This document shows positions 61,428 to 64,000 of a stretch of 64,000 nucleotides of DNA, piece by piece. The notes under the pieces were generated by a model. That model did no database searches and was not told where the DNA came from. It worked only from the letters and a program-made list of their open reading frames with translations. Within the stretch, counting starts at the first letter, position 1. Every line of letters starts with the position of its first letter. Made by a program: the position numbers and the translations under genes. Origin of the DNA: Clostridiales bacterium oral taxon 876 str. F0540 (GTDB taxonomy: Bacteria; Bacillota; Clostridia; Clostridiales; Clostridiaceae); contig KE993488.1 in assembly GCA_000466585.1 (NCBI GenBank), forward strand, positions 67,659-131,658. The letters are read 5' to 3'.

Positions 61428-62192
61428 ATGATTAGACCATTATTTTTATGTCATGGTGGGCCTACACTTGCAGTTGAAAATAATGAATATACCAGTTTTC
61501 TAAAAGAACTTGGAAAGAAAATTAGGCCTAGAGCAATAGTTGTCTTTACAGCTCATTGGGAGAGCGAGGTTACAACAATATCATCTATTGATGGTACTTA
61601 TGATATGATTTATGACTTTTATGGCTTTCCTAAGGAACTTTATTCTATAAAGTATAATGCTAAAGGATCAGAGGAAATAGCCTTAAGAATTGGAAAGATG
61701 CTAAAAAGTCATAATATAGAAAGTCGCTTGGATGCTCAAAGGGGGCTAGATCACGGGACATGGGATATACTATATTTAATGTATCCTGAAGCTAATATAC
61801 CGGTTGTGCAGGTTTCTGTTAATCCATTTTTGCCAATGGATAAACAGTATAAAATTGGAGAAGCAATTAGAGAATTAGGACAGGAAGACATTTTAGTAAT
61901 TGGAAGCGGATCAACAGTTCATAATCTTGCTACTATTAACTGGGAAGCTTATCAAGCTGAGGGGTGGGCAGTAGAATTCGATGATTGGCTGTGCTCAAAA
62001 GTAAAAAATGTTGACAAGAACGCTTTGTTTTCATATAGAAGTTTAGCTCCCAATGCAAAGCGGGCAGTACCCAGGGAAGAACACATTGTCCCTTTATTTA
62101 TTGCTATGGGAAGCGGTAATGGTAACCAGCCGGAACTTCTTCACAGAAGCTATGGTTATGGAACTTTAAGCTATATTTGTTTTCAATTTTAG
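61428..62192 (+). CDS. Extradiol ring-cleavage dioxygenase family protein (LigB/YgiD-type)
   Basis: A 254-residue class III extradiol dioxygenase-like protein. Metal ligands are visible as HGGP (about 12), TAHWE (about 46) and HGTWD (about 112), with GSTVHN in the C-terminal half. Relatives include DOPA 4,5-dioxygenases. An oxygenase is odd in an anaerobe, so the actual substrate may differ. ATG 61428 follows AAGGGGTG. It heads a two-gene operon with the nitroreductase. Confidence 0.85.
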   Translation: MIRPLFLCHGGPTLAVENNEYTSFLKELGKKIRPRAIVVFTAHWESEVTTISSIDGTYDMIYDFYGFPKELYSIKYNAKGSEEIALRIGKMLKSHNIESRLDAQRGLDHGTWDILYLMYPEANIPVVQVSVNPFLPMDKQYKIGEAIRELGQEDILVIGSGSTVHNLATINWEAYQAEGWAVEFDDWLCSKVKNVDKNALFSYRSLAPNAKRAVPREEHIVPLFIAMGSGNGNQPELLHRSYGYGTLSYICFQF

Positions 62193-62237
62193 AAATAATA
62201 TTAAAGAAAAATTAATTATCAAATGGAGGTTTATATT

Positions 62238-62837
62238 ATGAGTAAAGAATTTAATTCTGCAATTAAGGAAAGAAGATCAATTTATGCAATATCAAAGGAA
62301 TCACCAATAACTGATGATAGTATACAGAAAATTATTGAACATGCGGTAAAGCACACTCCTTCTGCTTTTAATTCACAAAGTGCCAGAGTAGTAGTTTTAC
62401 TTGGAGAAAATCACAATAAATTGTGGGATATAACAAAGGAAACCTTAAGAAAAATAGTGCCGGCAGAAAGCTTTTCATCTACTGAAGATAAAATAAATTC
62501 TTTTAGAAATGGATATGGAACTGTTTTATTCTTTGAAGATCAAAGTGTTATAGAAGGACTTCAAAAGCAATTTGAGCTTTACAAAGATAACTTCCCAATT
62601 TGGTCACTGCAATCTTCAGGTATGCTTCAGCTGGTTATATGGACATCACTTGAAAATGAAGGGCTAGGGGCTTCACTACAACACTATAACCCGCTTATAG
62701 ATGATGAGGTGAAAAAACAGTGGAACATACCTGAAGAGTGGAAGCTTATAGGGCAGATGCCTTTTGGAAAGCCAACAGCTCCTGCTGGAGAGAAGCAATT
62801 TAATCCAATAGAGAATAGAGTAAAGTTGTTTAAATAA
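62238..62837 (+). CDS. Nitroreductase family protein (Frm2-like)
   Basis: A 199-residue FMN-binding oxidoreductase. The family start KERRSIYAISKESPI, HTPSAFNSQSARVV and the C-terminal GQMPFGKPTAPAGEK and LGASLQHYNPL segments match Frm2/Hbn1-type nitroreductases. It probably reduces electrophilic compounds or responds to lipid or aromatic stress. ATG 62238 follows GGAGGT; it lies about 45 bases after the dioxygenase gene under the same promoter. Confidence 0.88.
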   Translation: MSKEFNSAIKERRSIYAISKESPITDDSIQKIIEHAVKHTPSAFNSQSARVVVLLGENHNKLWDITKETLRKIVPAESFSSTEDKINSFRNGYGTVLFFEDQSVIEGLQKQFELYKDNFPIWSLQSSGMLQLVIWTSLENEGLGASLQHYNPLIDDEVKKQWNIPEEWKLIGQMPFGKPTAPAGEKQFNPIENRVKLFK

Positions 62838-62916
62838 AGCAATAAGTATAAGTTCTATGTTGTATTATCCGTAAGTTATAGATAATTGCTGAAGTGATTA
62901 TTTAAAATAATAAATC

Positions 62917-63005
62917 AAAAAGAGACAGTAAAAGTGGCATTGCCTGTATGTTCTTTAATTTTTAAGAATATATAAGGTTTCAGCTATTAAAAGACTGTCT
63001 CTTTT
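62917..63005 (+). terminator. Long stem-loop after the nitroreductase gene
   Basis: AAAAAGAGACAGT pairs with AGACTGTCTCTTTT, extended by looser inner pairing and a T-rich tail. The GAGACTGT ends resemble those of the palindromes at 48455 and 52254. Confidence 0.7.
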
Positions 63006-63112
63006 AGTTTTTTAATGATAATTACTATTAACAAATTAATGTTTTTGTGATATTATAATATTAAATTTAGGGAAGCCTAAAAACTTGTTTTAAATATTAG
63101 AGGGAGATAGTT

Positions 63113-63748
63113 ATGACAGAAAATAAGGAAGATTATCTTAAAGCCATATACGAGCTTGGTGGAGTTGTTAATCAAGTGAATAATAAGGAAATTTGTACAG
63201 CATTAGGAGTTTCAGCTCCTTCAGTAAGTGAAATGGTAAAAAAACTTCTTGATGAAGAATATATATACTATACCCCCTATAAAGGAATTAGGCTAACTCA
63301 ACACGGTGCAGAGACAGCAGTAAAAATTATAAGGCGTCACAGACTTTGGGAGGTTTTCCTTGTAGAGCATTTAGGTTATAGCTGGGATGAAGTTCATGAA
63401 GAGGCTGAAAGACTTGAACATGTGACCAGCTCATTATTTGAAAATAGATTGGAAAAGTATTTAGGGTTTCCAAAGACTTGCCCACATGGCAGCCCTATTC
63501 CACCTACCGATATATGTTTCAAAAGTTATAGAACTTTAGATTCTTTAGAAGTTGGCGAAACTGCTGTAGTTAGACGTATAAATGACGAAAAAGAGCTGTT
63601 GAAGTATGTGGTTCATTTAGGATTTAGCATAGGAGACAATATAACCATTATAGATTTAGCGCCATACAACGGACCTATTACTTTTAATAACAGTAAAAAC
63701 AATATAATTATAGGCAGAGAAGCCGCAAAAAAAATTTATGTTGATTGA
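63113..63748 (+). CDS. DtxR/MntR-family metal-dependent regulator
   Basis: A 211-residue regulator. The N-terminal winged helix (KEDYLKAIYELGGVVNQVNNKEICTALGVSAPSVSEMVKKL) is followed by the dimerisation and metal-binding region with RRHRLWEVFLVEHLGY and the HEEAERLEHV helix. A C-terminal FeoA/SH3-like domain (about 140-211) makes it the long DtxR/IdeR type. It senses Fe2+ or Mn2+; the target genes are not in view. AGAGGGAG ribosome site. Confidence 0.9.
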   Translation: MTENKEDYLKAIYELGGVVNQVNNKEICTALGVSAPSVSEMVKKLLDEEYIYYTPYKGIRLTQHGAETAVKIIRRHRLWEVFLVEHLGYSWDEVHEEAERLEHVTSSLFENRLEKYLGFPKTCPHGSPIPPTDICFKSYRTLDSLEVGETAVVRRINDEKELLKYVVHLGFSIGDNITIIDLAPYNGPITFNNSKNNIIIGREAAKKIYVD

Positions 63749-63760
63749 GGAGGGATTTAA

Positions 63761-63841
63761 ATGAGAAGGATTTTATCGAGATTATTGATTTTAACTTCTG
63801 CTGCAATGATATCAATTTTATTAAGTATTGGTGTACTTTAA
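63761..63841 (+). CDS. 26-residue membrane peptide
   Basis: A short frame of 26 residues with a basic start (MRRILSRLL) and one hydrophobic helix. It has an excellent GAGGAGGG ribosome site 12 bases after the DtxR stop and is followed by a terminator, so it is very likely translated together with the regulator. It resembles no known family to me; it may be a small membrane protein. Confidence 0.55.
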   Translation: MRRILSRLLILTSAAMISILLSIGVL

Positions 63842-63857
63842 TAATATAGTAATTAAG

Positions 63858-63900
63858 ATGCTGTATTAAAAATTGAAAAGATTTTTAATACAGCATTTTT
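63858..63900. terminator. Terminator after the DtxR operon
   Basis: ATGCTGTATTAAAAAT pairs with ATTTTTAATACAGCAT around a short loop, followed by T residues. It also lies behind the partial gene on the minus strand. Confidence 0.85.
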
Positions 63901-63904
63901 ATAA

Positions 63905-64000
63905 TTATTTTAGGCACTGTTTAATAACCGTTCTGATATAAGCAGGCTCTTTGATATTGCGGATAGCAAACTTACTGCAAACCAGCATGATTGCAGTAAA
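63905..64000 (-). CDS. C-terminal fragment of an unidentified protein (partial)
   Basis: On the minus strand an open frame enters at the right edge and ends with TAA at 63905-63907, giving 31 residues that include VCSKFAIRNIKEPAYIR. A terminator lies directly behind the stop, which supports a real gene end. Too short to identify. Confidence 0.4.
   Translation of the reverse strand, partial: FTAIMLVCSKFAIRNIKEPAYIRTVIKQCLK

Overview
The window is a low-GC, AT-rich chromosomal segment of an anaerobic, spore-forming, motile Firmicute, most likely a Clostridium sensu lato. The evidence is strong AGGAGG-type ribosome sites, frequent TTG and GTG starts, spore genes (a SleB-type cortex hydrolase, an H-type SASP), separate motA-motB, an iron-sulfur serine dehydratase, a T-box and an M-box leader, and U-tailed hairpin terminators between almost all transcription units. 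I saw no rRNA, tRNA, prophage, intact insertion sequence or CRISPR array. It reads as ordinary core chromosome with some unusual proteins and intergenic elements.

Region 1-15 kb: a CWC-type Cys-rich protein, DUF421/DUF4363 membrane pair, TGS-domain uridine-kinase-like protein, sdaAB-sdaAA, a CaCA-type Ca2+/H+ exchanger behind an RBS-covering hairpin, pssA, a VTT-family membrane protein, CBS protein, lipid kinase, phosphoesterase, a ParB-like/BMP fusion protein and a YgiQ radical SAM protein. Region 15-25 kb: a four-gene MacAB-like ABC export operon whose last ATPase carries an AbrB-like tail, then an M-box riboswitch controlling a soluble MgtE-N/CBS protein and an Nramp-related magnesium transporter, then sleB. 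Region 24.6-36.4 kb: a Cys T-box with cysK-cysE, queG, an acyltransferase, kbl-tdh threonine degradation, an orphan OadB with a tiny gamma-like subunit, a nested hairpin repeat in front of nth, a deoxynucleoside kinase, proC and mnmA.

Region 36.5-50 kb: glycerophosphodiesterase, a PD-(D/E)XK nuclease fused to an Fe-S Rad3/DinG-type helicase, TetR plus a lone HlyD/EmrA-like adaptor with palindromic operators, motAB, MarR, RNase Z, a methyltransferase, a YkuS-like protein, transketolase and corA. Region 50-64 kb: apbE, an AIM24-type protein, sspH, a ferritin-like protein, LD-carboxypeptidase, a divergent PEPCK/HPr-kinase-like P-loop protein, a PrcB-domain lipoprotein, AsnC, a polysaccharide deacetylase lipoprotein, a DUF2974-like hydrolase, an extradiol dioxygenase with a nitroreductase, and a DtxR regulator with a 26-residue membrane peptide.

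Themes: magnesium homeostasis occurs twice (M-box operon and corA). Amino-acid turnover (Ser, Thr, Cys, Pro) is concentrated in the first half. The least explained items are the nested repeat before nth, the ParB-BMP fusion, the PEPCK/HPrK-like protein, the second structured leader behind the M-box, and several long intergenic palindromes.
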